From a bacterium (GTDB lineage Bacteria > Zhuqueibacterota > Zhuqueibacteria > Zhuqueibacterales > Zhuqueibacteraceae), in assembly GCA_023150945.1 (NCBI GenBank), contig JAKLJX010000001.1:124001-188000 (forward strand): 64,000 nt of DNA. The letters run 5' to 3'. Each line of letters begins with the position of its first letter. Position 1 is the first letter of the stretch. Position numbers and translations under genes: made by a program. Below are positions 24,983 to 33,426 of the stretch, in pieces. The notes beneath the pieces were generated by a model. The model saw only the letters and a program-made list of their open reading frames with translations, was not told the DNA's origin and ran no database searches.

Positions 24983-25304
24983 GTCGCGATGGAAATTGAT
25001 TCATCCCCTTGCCTTGTCCCAGTTCATCATCTGCTTTTCACCCCCGTAAAGCAGATTACCACATTGCTGTCATAGAACCCACCCTTTCTTTGTCTTTCAT
25101 GCGTGCCAATTCAAGCAGCCGATGAATGACGGCTGGCCTGCTGCGCCGCGAAACCAGGTCCACAATCTGTTTTTGAGCGAGTTGCGCGCAGGAAGAACTC
25201 GCCAGCCTCGGAAGCCAACCTTTGCTCTTCTGGCGGGCATATGCTTTGCGTTGTGACTGGGTCGCTATGAACGAAGCGAGTCTCACAATGCGAAGGAGAT
25301 TGCG
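24983..25304. other. Intergenic region before the propeller-barrel gene
   Basis: About 320 bases; no gene recognised. It holds one weak -24/-12 candidate at 25235-25249. Confidence 0.5.
25235..25249 (+). promoter_or_regulatory. Weak sigma-54 type promoter candidate
   Basis: GGGCAT-ATGCT-TTGC keeps the GG and GC dinucleotides 10 bases apart but departs from TGGCAC at two positions. It lies 56 bases before ATG 25305. Included because better examples occur at 21.4, 22.6 and 59.6 kb before other envelope genes. Confidence 0.35.
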
Positions 25305-28286
25305 ATGGCAACAAGACCAACCCGCATTTTCGCAATAATCACTCTGAGCCTGGCCCTGCTGCACGGCATCGGACAAACCCAACCCGGCTATCAATTCGGC
25401 CAAAACAAAGTTCAGTATAAAAACTTTAAATGGCAGGTGTTGCGCACCGAACATTTCGATGTGCATTACTATCCCGAGGAAGCCGAAGCTGCGCAAGATG
25501 CGGCGCGCATGGCCGAGCGCGGCTATGCTTATCTCAGCGACGTGCTCGACCATCAAATCAAAAGCCGCATTCCGCTGGTGCTGTATGCTTCGCTCAACGA
25601 TTTTCAGCAAACCAATGTGGTTGATGGTTTGATCGGCGACGGCACGCGCGGCATAACCGAGAGTTTGAAAAACCGCGTGGTGCTGCCCATCACCGGCTCC
25701 TATCGCGAGTTCAATCACGTGCTGGTGCACGAGCTGGTGCATGCCTTTCAATTCGATATCATGAAAAGCATCGACAACGGCGGCCTCGGCAGTTTCAATC
25801 CGCCGCTGTGGTTTGTGGAAGGCATGGCCGAGTATCTTTCCATCGGCATGGATAACGTGACCCGCATGTGGGTGCGCGATGGGCTGTTCTATGATGATTT
25901 GCTCAAAGTCGAACAGCTCAACAACACGTTTGACATTCGCGTTTATCGTCTGGGCGAATCGTTGTGGAATTACATCGGCGAAACGCACGGCAAACAGAAA
26001 GTCGGCGCCATTTTCAAAGCAGCCGTTCGGCTAAATGATATCGAGAAGGCTTTCAAAGAACAGGTCGGTCTCGATTTCAAATCGCTGACCCTCACCTGGC
26101 ACGATTTCGCGCGCAAGCAGGTGATACCGGCGGACAGCACGCTGCCTATGCCCTCGCAAATCGCGCAGCAGCTTACCCAGCGCGAAGGCTATTATCATCG
26201 CATGAATCTCGTGCCGGCGGTGAGTCCGGACGGCAGGCAGATTGTTTACGTTGCCAACAAGAATCTCTCGGACGAATTGTACCTGCTGAGCGAAAACGCC
26301 GACGGCAGTTTCGCTGATCGCCGTTTGATCAAAGGCGGCCAGAGCCGCGATTTTGAAACGTTGCGCTTTTTCGACACCGCGATCAGTTGGTCGCGCGACG
26401 GCGAACGCATTGCTTTAGTTTCCAAATCAAACAAGGACGATGCGATTTATGTGATGAATCCCCACACGGATGAGATCAGCCATCGCCTGGTCTTTGCGGA
26501 ATTGAACGGCTTGCTCTCGCCGAGTTTTTCGCCGGAGGGCGATCATCTCGTTTTTGTCGGCATTCGCGGCGGCCGGTCGGATTTGTATGTTGTCAATCTC
26601 GGCAACGGTAAATTGCAGCGGCTGACGAATGACATCTATGCTGAGAAGCATCCGCAATGGTCACCGGACGGCGTCAGCATTGTGTTTGCAACCGATCGCG
26701 GTAGCGACACCCAGGTTGAAAACTTGCTTTTCGGAGAGTATGAATTGGCGCTGTATGTGCCGGCCAGCGGAGAGATCAGTGTGATCACAGATCTGCACGG
26801 CAACGCCATCAATCCGCAGTGGTCGCCGGACGGCCGTGAGATCGCGTTCGTGTCCGATCATCAAGGCATTGCCAATGTCTATCGTCTCAATCTAGCGAGT
26901 AAAGAGATTGTTCCGGTGACGGCGTTGCGCAACGGCGTGGCCGGCATCACGGAATCGACGCCGGCGATGAGTTGGTCGGCGGATGGCCGCGTTCTGGTGC
27001 TTTCCGCGTTCGAGAAAGCCGGTTGGCATTTGTACCGCATGGAAATGCCGGACGCTCCTGCATTGGCCGCGGTGGAACCAAATGCCAAGGGAACCATCGT
27101 CAGCGCGGCGCCGGCTGCCCGCGCTGATTCACTCGCGACGATGGTGCAGGCCTCGGAAGCCGCATGGGTGCCGGCGATCGTAGATCCCAATACCTTGTTC
27201 ATGAATTACGCGCTTGCCGATGCAGATTCCATCGAAAGACGCAGCTACAGCAGCATGCCGAAATTCACCACCGCCGCAATCGGCGCGAGTTTCGGCGGAT
27301 TTTACGGCACGGTGGGCGGGGCGCAATTTCTCTTCAGCGATGTGATGAATCATCACAACTTGATTCTCGCGGCCAATCTGCGCAGCGATCTCAGCCTGAC
27401 CGACGTGGGCGTGACCTATTTCAATCAAGCGCGCCGCTTGAATTGGGGCTTTGAGGCGTTTCAGCTCAATGATGCATATGGCGCTTTTTACACGCCGACC
27501 GCGGCGGGATTTGTCACACAAACCTATCGCGGCTTCAATGCCTTCACCTTTTTTCCGTTCAGCCGCTTCGCGCGACTGGAGCTGAGCGCAGGCGCAACCT
27601 TGGTGGATGCGAATCTGGTCGTCGATCAAATCGATTTCAGTCGCGGCGGGATTCGCCGGGAGGAGTTGGATCTCGGCAATGCGACTTTCGGACAGGTGGG
27701 CGCGGCCTATGTTTTTGACAACACGGTTTATGGTCCGCTCGGACCGTTCAATGGCGTACGCAGCCGCTTCGAAGTGCAGCGCACGACGAATGATTTGAAG
27801 TTTACGACGTTCGTCGGAGATTATCGTCGCTACTTCAATGTGAAGCAACGCTCGGTGGTTGCCGCACGTCTGCTGGGGGGCGGCAGTTTCGATCGCGATG
27901 CGCAGATTTTTCAAATCGGCGGGCCGTACACGTTTCGCGGTGCGGATTACGGCGATTTGGTGGGAACGAAGTTCGTCGCGGCAAATTTGGAATACCGGTT
28001 TCCGCTGTTTCCGTTCCTGCCGCCGACGGCGGATTTCTTGAGTGCCGCGACGTTCGCGGATTTTGCCGGCGCCTGGGGTCTCGAGGTGCCGGGCTTGGTG
28101 AAGGAAACGTTTCAGCCGTTTTCAACGCAGGGCGGGTTTCATTTGCAGGATTTGCGCGGCGCCCTCGGCGTGGGCGCGCGTCTGAATCTCGGCTATTTCA
28201 TGTTGAAGTATGAGGTGGCGTGGCCCACGGATTTGCGCGCGATCAGCAAGCCGAGATACATGTTCTCGCTCGGCACGGATTTTTGA
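25305..28286 (+). CDS. Outer-membrane protein: metalloprotease-like domain, TolB-type propeller and C-terminal beta-barrel
   Basis: Encodes 993 residues from ATG 25305 (AAGGAG site). Signal peptide (FAIITLSLALLHGIG). Residues about 45-280 are a gluzincin-like (peptidase MA) domain with HELVH at 142-146 and the third ligand in WFVEGMAEYLS (E172). Residues about 290-590 are a beta-propeller of PD40/WD40-like blades (HPQWSPDGVSIVFATD, NPQWSPDGREIAFVSD, AISWSRDGERIALVS). The last 350 residues resemble a BamA/Omp85-type surface-antigen barrel (YRRYFNVKQRSVVAARLLGG, FRGADYGDLVGTK). It should sit in the outer membrane, with propeller and protease facing the periplasm or outside. Function is unknown. 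Confidence 0.85.
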   Translation: MATRPTRIFAIITLSLALLHGIGQTQPGYQFGQNKVQYKNFKWQVLRTEHFDVHYYPEEAEAAQDAARMAERGYAYLSDVLDHQIKSRIPLVLYASLNDFQQTNVVDGLIGDGTRGITESLKNRVVLPITGSYREFNHVLVHELVHAFQFDIMKSIDNGGLGSFNPPLWFVEGMAEYLSIGMDNVTRMWVRDGLFYDDLLKVEQLNNTFDIRVYRLGESLWNYIGETHGKQKVGAIFKAAVRLNDIEKAFKEQVGLDFKSLTLTWHDFARKQVIPADSTLPMPSQIAQQLTQREGYYHRMNLVPAVSPDGRQIVYVANKNLSDELYLLSENADGSFADRRLIKGGQSRDFETLRFFDTAISWSRDGERIALVSKSNKDDAIYVMNPHTDEISHRLVFAELNGLLSPSFSPEGDHLVFVGIRGGRSDLYVVNLGNGKLQRLTNDIYAEKHPQWSPDGVSIVFATDRGSDTQVENLLFGEYELALYVPASGEISVITDLHGNAINPQWSPDGREIAFVSDHQGIANVYRLNLASKEIVPVTALRNGVAGITESTPAMSWSADGRVLVLSAFEKAGWHLYRMEMPDAPALAAVEPNAKGTIVSAAPAARADSLATMVQASEAAWVPAIVDPNTLFMNYALADADSIERRSYSSMPKFTTAAIGASFGGFYGTVGGAQFLFSDVMNHHNLILAANLRSDLSLTDVGVTYFNQARRLNWGFEAFQLNDAYGAFYTPTAAGFVTQTYRGFNAFTFFPFSRFARLELSAGATLVDANLVVDQIDFSRGGIRREELDLGNATFGQVGAAYVFDNTVYGPLGPFNGVRSRFEVQRTTNDLKFTTFVGDYRRYFNVKQRSVVAARLLGGGSFDRDAQIFQIGGPYTFRGADYGDLVGTKFVAANLEYRFPLFPFLPPTADFLSAATFADFAGAWGLEVPGLVKETFQPFSTQGGFHLQDLRGALGVGARLNLGYFMLKYEVAWPTDLRAISKPRYMFSLGTDF

Positions 28287-28313
28287 GTTTTGCCTTCCTC
28301 CTCCTCAGGTGAC

Positions 28314-28353
28314 AGGCCGAGGGATCAGGAATGATCTCTCGGCCTTTGTTTTT
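28314..28353 (+). terminator. Intrinsic terminator of the propeller-barrel gene
   Basis: 13-bp stem with one G-U pair (AGGCCGAGGGATC / GATCTCTCGGCCT), 6-base loop, followed by TTGTTTTT; starts 27 bases after the stop codon. It just touches the end of the convergent antitoxin gene and may serve both. Confidence 0.85.
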
Positions 28354-28645
28354 ATCTCGGAATGTGTAAGCGCTCGCGTATTTTTTCCCGCAGCCAATTC
28401 TGCACAAGCCATTCAGGCGAAACACCCTCTTGCGCTGCAATCTGGCGAATCTGTTGGCTCATCCGCTTCTTGAGTGATACGCTTTCAATCGGATAGCCTT
28501 GTGCGTCGACGACGAGAACTTGCAGATTCCGCGAGACCGAGAATTTTACTGGTTTGGCATACAAATCAGCGGTGGAGTGTGTGTCAAGCCATTCACCCGC
28601 CGCCTTGGAGCTGCCAAAATTGGGCAGGCTTTTACGCTTTGGCAT
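28352..28645 (-). CDS. CopG/BrnA-like antitoxin
   Basis: From ATG 28645, 97 residues; the frame is open 12 codons further but that part lies inside the toxin gene. The N-terminus (LPNFGSSKAAGEWLDTHSTAD) matches the motif of CopG-type antitoxins, in which a short leader precedes a WDTHD-like box. The C-terminal part (SVSLKKRMSQQIRQIAAQEG, then VQNWLREKIRER) fits a ribbon-helix-helix type DNA-binding region. The start overlaps the end of the upstream toxin gene by 14 bases, so the two are translationally coupled. It should bind the toxin and repress its own promoter. Confidence 0.8.
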   Translation of the reverse strand: MPKRKSLPNFGSSKAAGEWLDTHSTADLYAKPVKFSVSRNLQVLVVDAQGYPIESVSLKKRMSQQIRQIAAQEGVSPEWLVQNWLREKIRERLHIPR

Positions 28646-28919
28646 ATCGTCTTCTCTCTTTCTTGTCCATGTCGCGAGCACTGATCACAAAAGCATCCAG
28701 ATTGAGTTTGTAGATGAAAAAGATGCTTAAATACCGTCCGTTCGAAGTCTGGCCGTATGCGCCAAAGAGGTTTTCACCGGCAACGCGGCCTTTTTCCAAT
28801 CTTCTAAAACTCCCACCGCGTGATAACAAAACTTCACGTATTTCATACTCCTCGACATGATGCTTGCGCCATATTTTTTCGGCGAATTCTTGCGGAATGG
28901 CCACACGGTTTATCTGCAT
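28632..28919 (-). CDS. BrnT/DUF4258-like toxin
   Basis: Encodes 95 residues. The helix IWRKHHVEEYEIREVL, the central beta-sheet (YGQTSNGRYLSIFFIY) and the C-terminal ISARDMDKKERRRYAKA match small RelE-fold toxins of the BrnT type, which cleave RNA. The SAR...KERRRY ending is the best landmark. It lies upstream of its antitoxin, the order known for brnTA. The region upstream (28920-29000) is AT-rich and should contain the autoregulated promoter. The N-terminal arginine/aspartate catalytic set of BrnT is not obvious, so activity is unproven. Confidence 0.75.
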   Translation of the reverse strand: MQINRVAIPQEFAEKIWRKHHVEEYEIREVLLSRGGSFRRLEKGRVAGENLFGAYGQTSNGRYLSIFFIYKLNLDAFVISARDMDKKERRRYAKA

Positions 28920-29238
28920 GGTATCCCCAAATTTTCAACCCCAATTTAGAATTACCCCACAAGAAAGCAATCAAAATTTGATTGATTATAGTCAAGATGA
29001 TGTTTAGTTTGTCCGTTAGCTTATAACAGATCAACAGAATCAGATACTGGCAGGCGCGTCATCAGCATACCGAGCGACGTTTGTTTGCGATCCGTGACGG
29101 CTTGGCCGTCGCTTTTGTGGTTTTCATTTGTGCGAAACGGCGACGGCTTGGCCATCGCTTGCCGCTGCTCCAAAGACGCGGTGCTCACACACAGAACGAG
29201 GGAAAGCCGCGGCCCAGCCGTGGCGGAACACGGCGCCT
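28920..29238. other. Intergenic region with palindromic repeats
   Basis: About 320 bases between the toxin start and the CPXCG gene end. The left part is AT-rich; the right part is filled with degenerate repeat units described separately. Confidence 0.5.
29094..29158 (-). repeat. Dispersed palindromic repeat family, two degenerate units
   Basis: Two copies of the palindromic core, GACGGCTTGGCCGTC (29096-29110) and CGACGGCTTGGCCATCG (29141-29157), about 45 bases apart. On the minus strand they read as GACGGCCAAGCCGTC-like cores, the same as the centre of the repeats at 6.5 and 47.3 kb. A further related unit with GCCGCGGC follows at about 29206-29233. Confidence 0.65.
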
Positions 29239-29502
29239 TCATTCATACTCCAACTCATTGCGCAGCGTGAGCCGCAGGCTTTCTTCGTCAATGTTGATGA
29301 AGATCACATTCGGGCGGCAGCACACGGCGCAGTCTTCGACATATTCCTGTTCGAAACCGGCGGAGGGATCGACCAGGGTTTCGTTGATCTCGCTGCAGCG
29401 GGCGCAATACCACCTCACGGGATGCAATTGGCCCGGCTTTGCCAGAAGTCCCTCGTCTTCCTCGTGAAAGCCTTCGCATTCGTCGTCATGAGAATTGCTC
29501 AT
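29239..29502 (-). CDS. CPXCG-type cysteine-rich zinc protein
   Basis: From ATG 29502 (GGAGGGCAT upstream), 87 residues. It has two cysteine pairs, WYCARCSEINE and ETLVDPSAG ... YVEDCAVCCRPNVI, the layout of CPXCG-motif cysteine-rich proteins, with the first pair CARC instead of CPxCG. The family is small, cytoplasmic, probably zinc-binding and of unknown function. The N-terminal 25 residues are unusually rich in D, E and H. The longer frame upstream overlaps the divergent dehydrogenase gene and is rejected. Confidence 0.8.
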   Translation of the reverse strand: MSNSHDDECEGFHEEDEGLLAKPGQLHPVRWYCARCSEINETLVDPSAGFEQEYVEDCAVCCRPNVIFINIDEESLRLTLRNELEYE

Positions 29503-29548
29503 ATGCCCTCCGGTTTTTTTGTTTTTCATGTTTGATTTGCGTGCCGCC

Positions 29549-30754
29549 ATGAAAACTGCTGCCTCTCTTCTTCCCGGCCTGCTCAGCCTGTTTTGCCTGG
29601 CCTGCCCGCAAGCGGGCGATCTGCCGACGGACAGCAACGGCGCGAGCGAGGATATTTTCAACCGTTTCACCACGCAACGCGTGCTCTCCGCGGCCAGCCT
29701 GCCTGCGATGACCACTTGCCTCGAGTTCTTCCCCAATTCCGCCGAGTTTCTGGTTTTGGGCAAGGCCGGCGAGGTTTACCATTTCGTGCTCATCGCCGAT
29801 TCGGCGGCCTTGCTCGGCACGTTTGTGCTGCCGGAGGTGGCGCCGGCACCCGCGGAGATTGGCTTGACCGATGTGGCTTTCGATCCGCAGTTCGCGCTGA
29901 ATGGCTTCGTCTACTTTTGTTTCAGCACGGGCGACAATCGCTGGAATCGCATCGTGCGCGTGCAATGGTCGAACAACTATCAGGCCACGGCCAATTCCCT
30001 GGCCATCATTTTGAACGTCGATCGCCTGGCGCCGGGGCGGGCATGGCACGGGATCTATTCTCTCGCATTCGGCGCCGACGGCTATCTCTACGCGGCGCTG
30101 GGCGACGCGACGCAGTCACAATACGCGCAGGATCCCACTTCGTTGCTGGGCAAGCTCATCCGCATTGCGCCGCGGGCCAGCGGCGGCTATGACATTCCCG
30201 CTGACAACCCGTATCGTGCCGATCCCAACGTGCGCGATGAGATCGCGGCTCTGGGCCTGCGCAGTCCCCTGCGGCTGTTGGCCTGGCGGGACCGGCTGCT
30301 GATTTCCGACGTTGGCTCGAATCAGTTTGAAGAAATCAACTTCTACACCGGCGGCCAGGCGAATTTCGGCTGGCCGGAATGTGAGGGCGTGTGCAGCCAA
30401 CCGGGATTCCGCAATCCCATCCTCGCCATCAGTCATCGCGATCCAACTTATCAAAATGAAGATCCCGAGACCATCGGCGAATTGCGGCATTCGTTGGCGC
30501 TGGGCGTGGTGTACGAGGGCGCGGGTGAAGACCCGTACAATGATTTGCTCGACGGCCGGCTGCTGTTCAACGATGTCTTTCTCGGCTACGTGCGCGCCGT
30601 GAAAATCTCGCCCGCGGGCGAGCTTGCGGACAACCGGCACATCTTTCATCTCACCGGCGTGACCAGCATGGCCTTGGGGCCGCAGGGTTGGATCTATGGC
30701 GCGGCGCTGTTCGAGCCGCAGATTTTTCGCATTGTGGTGAAGCCCGCCGGCTGA
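29549..30754 (+). CDS. Exported PQQ-type sugar dehydrogenase (glucose/sorbosone dehydrogenase family)
   Basis: From ATG 29549, 401 residues with a signal peptide (LLPGLLSLFCLACPQ) that may carry a non-standard lipobox. The body is a beta-propeller with the family landmarks GLTDVAFDPQFALNGFVYFCF, HGIYSLAFGADGYLYAALGD, LLGKLIRI, ALGLRSPLRL and NFGWPECEG. These define the soluble glucose/sorbosone dehydrogenase (Yli/Hhip) family, in which PQQ and calcium are bound on the propeller face. The oxidised sugar is unknown. It is divergent from the CPXCG gene with 46 bases between starts. Confidence 0.85.
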   Translation: MKTAASLLPGLLSLFCLACPQAGDLPTDSNGASEDIFNRFTTQRVLSAASLPAMTTCLEFFPNSAEFLVLGKAGEVYHFVLIADSAALLGTFVLPEVAPAPAEIGLTDVAFDPQFALNGFVYFCFSTGDNRWNRIVRVQWSNNYQATANSLAIILNVDRLAPGRAWHGIYSLAFGADGYLYAALGDATQSQYAQDPTSLLGKLIRIAPRASGGYDIPADNPYRADPNVRDEIAALGLRSPLRLLAWRDRLLISDVGSNQFEEINFYTGGQANFGWPECEGVCSQPGFRNPILAISHRDPTYQNEDPETIGELRHSLALGVVYEGAGEDPYNDLLDGRLLFNDVFLGYVRAVKISPAGELADNRHIFHLTGVTSMALGPQGWIYGAALFEPQIFRIVVKPAG

Positions 30755-30869
30755 GGCAACCGCAACAAAACCCTGCTTTACCGCCCGCGCACCGCGGCCC
30801 AACCTGGGCCTGCTTGTGCCAACTGCCTAAAGCTGTTGGAGTTGCGCCCGGCACCCTCCGAGAAAAATC

Positions 30870-30898
30870 TTGACTCTTGCGGCCGTTTCTTTTAAATT
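30870..30898 (+). promoter_or_regulatory. Sigma-70 type promoter of the HNH gene
   Basis: TTGACT (30870-30875), 17-base spacer, TAAATT (30893-30898), about 50 bases before ATG 30948. Good match in spacing and both boxes. Confidence 0.65.
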
Positions 30899-30947
30899 GG
30901 CCGCACTTTATAAAACCCAGATCAGGAAAAATTCGCCTGCAAACCGT

Positions 30948-31460
30948 ATGGGCAGTCTGAATCGACATGTGCTCATCCTCAATCAGAACTATGAGCCGAT
31001 GAGCGTCATCACCGCAAAGAAGGCGATTGTGCTGATCGTATTGGGCAAGGCGGAGATCATCGAGCGCCATCCGCTGTGGGAAGTGCGGTCGGTGCGGTCG
31101 TCGTTGCCGTTTCCCAGCATCGTGCGACTGGTTACCTACATTCACATTCCCCGCAAGCGGGTGATTCTCTCACGCAAGAACATCATCAAGCGCGACAACG
31201 GCCGCTGCCAATACTGCGGCACCTCGCAGCGTCCGCTGACCGTGGATCACGTGCTGCCGAAAAACCGCGGCGGCGAGGATTCCTGGGAGAATTTGGTCTG
31301 CGCCTGTGTGTATTGCAACAACCGCAAGGGAAATCGCACGCCGGAAGAGGCGCGCATGCCAATGCTGCGCAAACCGCAAAGGCCGAACCAGCTTTACTTC
31401 ATCCAGCATTTTATCGGCATTGGCGATGAGCGTTGGAAGCCCTACCTCTTCATGAACTAG
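30948..31460 (+). CDS. HNH endonuclease family protein
   Basis: From ATG 30948, 170 residues. The N-terminal half (RHVLILNQNYEPMSVITAKK, AIVLIVLGKAEIIE) is the conserved leader of a widespread HNH family. The C-terminal half holds the zinc-HNH fold: CQYCGTSQRPLTVDHVLPKNRGG (CxxC, DH) and WENLVCACVYCNNRKGNRTPEEA (second CxxC, N). It is well conserved across bacteria, and many genomes carry one copy; its role is unclear, likely DNA cleavage or repair. An intrinsic terminator overlaps its last codons. Confidence 0.88.
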   Translation: MGSLNRHVLILNQNYEPMSVITAKKAIVLIVLGKAEIIERHPLWEVRSVRSSLPFPSIVRLVTYIHIPRKRVILSRKNIIKRDNGRCQYCGTSQRPLTVDHVLPKNRGGEDSWENLVCACVYCNNRKGNRTPEEARMPMLRKPQRPNQLYFIQHFIGIGDERWKPYLFMN

Positions 31461-31469
31461 GGCTTTTTC
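31438..31469 (+). terminator. Intrinsic terminator overlapping the HNH stop codon
   Basis: 7-bp stem AGCCCTA / TAGGGCT whose right arm contains the TAG stop codon (31458-31460), followed by TTTTTCTTT. The coding end doubles as terminator. Confidence 0.7.
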
Positions 31470-31658
31470 TTTGCCGTCTCCCTGCCCGCAGCATGCGACG
31501 GTTGAGATTTAGTGCAGGCGTCCTCGGCTTGGTTGCTGGGTTTTCGTCAAGTGCGAGGCGCCTTTTATTTTGTCGCCAATTCTACCCATCAACAGGTTGC
31601 CGTTTGTAAAGCAGCTTGAAACCATCACACGCGGAACTGTCGAAGCAACTTTCACTAG

Positions 31659-32672
31659 ATGATCAAGAAACGCATCCTCAGCGGCATGCGGCCGACCGGC
31701 CGGCTGCACCTCGGCCACTACGTCGGCGCACTCGAAAACTGGGTCGAGCTGCAAACAACCTATCAGAATTTCCACCTGGTCGCCGACTATCACTCGCTCA
31801 CCACCAGCCTGGATACGGCGCAACTTTACCGCAATACCATCGATATGGTGATCGACTGGCTGGCGGCCGGCATCGACCCGGTGCGCAGTCCGATCTTCCG
31901 CCAGTCGCAAATCAAGGAGCATGCCGAGTTGTATTTGATCTTCGGCATGCTGATCACCAAGGAACGCCTGGAACGCAACCCCACGGTGAAGGAACAGGCG
32001 CGTGATCTCAATCTCGAGACGCTGATTTACGGCCATCTCGGCTATCCGGTGTTGCAAGCCGCGGATATTTTGCTGTACAAGGGCGAGGCCGTGCCGGTCG
32101 GCGAGGATCAGGCGCCGCACGTGGAAATCACCCGCGAGATTGCGCGCAAGTTCAACAGCCAGTACGGCCCGGTATTCCCGGAGCCGGAGGTCAAGCTCAC
32201 GAAATTCGCGCGCCTGCCGGGATTGGACGGCCAGGCGAAGATGAGCAAATCGCTGGGCAACACCATCGCGCTGTCGGATTCTCCCGAACAGATTCAGGCG
32301 CTAATGCGCAAAGCCGTTACCGATCCGCAGAAGATTCGGCGCGGCGATCCCGGCCGGCCTGACATTTGCCTGGTCTTTACTTATCACAACAAGTTCAATG
32401 CCGGCGAAGTCAGTGAGATTCGCGCAGGCTGCGAGAGCGGCCGCCTGGGCTGCGTGGAATGCAAGAATCGCTGCGCCGCGCGCATTGCGGAATTTCTCGC
32501 GCCGATGCGGGAGAAGCGCAGCTATTACGAGAATCATCTGGGAGAAGTGAAGGACGTTCTTGCCGACGGCGAACGGCGCGCGCAAGGAGAGGCCCGGCAG
32601 ACCATGGCGGAAGTGCGCCGCGCCATGCAATTGGGGGAGATTGAAAGTGCGCCCTCCGGCGCTCATCCGTGA
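31659..32672 (+). CDS. trpS: Tryptophanyl-tRNA synthetase
   Basis: Encodes 337 residues, the usual length for bacterial TrpRS. Class I signatures are present: SGMRPTGRLHLGHYVGAL (HIGH motif as HLGH) at residues 8-25 and KMSKSLGN (KMSKS) near 194, with VPVGEDQAPHVEITREIARK between. It attaches tryptophan to its tRNA in the cytoplasm. A cysteine-containing segment (CESGRLGCVECKNRC) in the C-terminal half is as in many bacterial TrpRS. No clear ribosome site or T-box leader is seen upstream. Gene order trpS-scpA-scpB-rluB is common in bacteria. Confidence 0.95.
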   Translation: MIKKRILSGMRPTGRLHLGHYVGALENWVELQTTYQNFHLVADYHSLTTSLDTAQLYRNTIDMVIDWLAAGIDPVRSPIFRQSQIKEHAELYLIFGMLITKERLERNPTVKEQARDLNLETLIYGHLGYPVLQAADILLYKGEAVPVGEDQAPHVEITREIARKFNSQYGPVFPEPEVKLTKFARLPGLDGQAKMSKSLGNTIALSDSPEQIQALMRKAVTDPQKIRRGDPGRPDICLVFTYHNKFNAGEVSEIRAGCESGRLGCVECKNRCAARIAEFLAPMREKRSYYENHLGEVKDVLADGERRAQGEARQTMAEVRRAMQLGEIESAPSGAHP

Positions 32673-32709
32673 GATCATTCCGGCCCCCGCGCGGGGCAAT
32701 TGCAGGCTT

Positions 32710-33426
32710 ATGGCTTATCGCGTCAAGCTCAATACCTTTGAAGGGCCGCTGGATCTGCTGCTCTTCCTGATTCGCAAGGAAGAAGTCGACATCTACGACA
32801 TTCCGATTGCCGACATCACCCGGCAATATTTGGCCTACGTCGAGATTCTGCAAATGCTCGATCTCGAAGGCGCCGGCGATTTCATTTTGATGGCGGCCAC
32901 CCTGATCCGCATCAAGGCGCAGATGCTGCTGCCGAAGAATCCCGAAGAAGCCGAGGAAGAGGAAGAAGACCCGCGCCAGGAACTGGTGCGCCGGCTGCTC
33001 GAATATCAGCAATTCAAGGATCTGGCCGGGCGCATGGTGGCATTGGAGGTGCGCGAGCGCGATTTCTTTTCGCGCGGCTATTTCGATTATGAGGTGACCA
33101 AGGATCAGTCCGACTTTCTCGACAACGCCATCGAAGTCTCGCTCTTCGACTTGATCACGGCCTTCAAGAACGTGCTGCTGCGCGTGCCGCGCGAAACCCC
33201 GCACACGATCGAGCAGATTCCGGTGACCATCGAGGATCAGATCGACTATGTGTTGCAGGAACTGGCGGTGCATCACCAGTTGCTCTTCATGAGCCTGCTG
33301 GAAAGACTGCCCAGCAAAGTCTACATGATCGTCACCTTCATTGCCTTGCTCGAGATGATACGGCGCGGCTTGGTGACGGCCACGCAATCCTCTCCGTTCG
33401 GAGAAATCTGGCTCAAAAGGATTTGA
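32710..33426 (+). CDS. scpA: Segregation and condensation protein A
   Basis: From ATG 32710, 238 residues, beginning YRVKLNTFEGPLDLLLFLI, the N-terminal ScpA signature that binds the SMC neck. The middle is acidic (PEEAEEEEEDPRQEL) and the C-terminus (VTFIALLEMIRRGLVTATQS, FGEIWLKRI) is the winged-helix domain that binds the SMC head. ScpA is the kleisin of the Smc-ScpAB condensin. Its TGA overlaps the ATG of scpB by one base. A GTG at 32647 could add 21 residues that would overlap trpS. Confidence 0.93.
   Translation: MAYRVKLNTFEGPLDLLLFLIRKEEVDIYDIPIADITRQYLAYVEILQMLDLEGAGDFILMAATLIRIKAQMLLPKNPEEAEEEEEDPRQELVRRLLEYQQFKDLAGRMVALEVRERDFFSRGYFDYEVTKDQSDFLDNAIEVSLFDLITAFKNVLLRVPRETPHTIEQIPVTIEDQIDYVLQELAVHHQLLFMSLLERLPSKVYMIVTFIALLEMIRRGLVTATQSSPFGEIWLKRI

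Noticed and set aside
29021-29242. 73-codon minus-strand frame next to the CPXCG gene
   Set aside because: Most of it is the palindromic repeat units read in one frame; the same strings occur in other frames at the other repeat loci.
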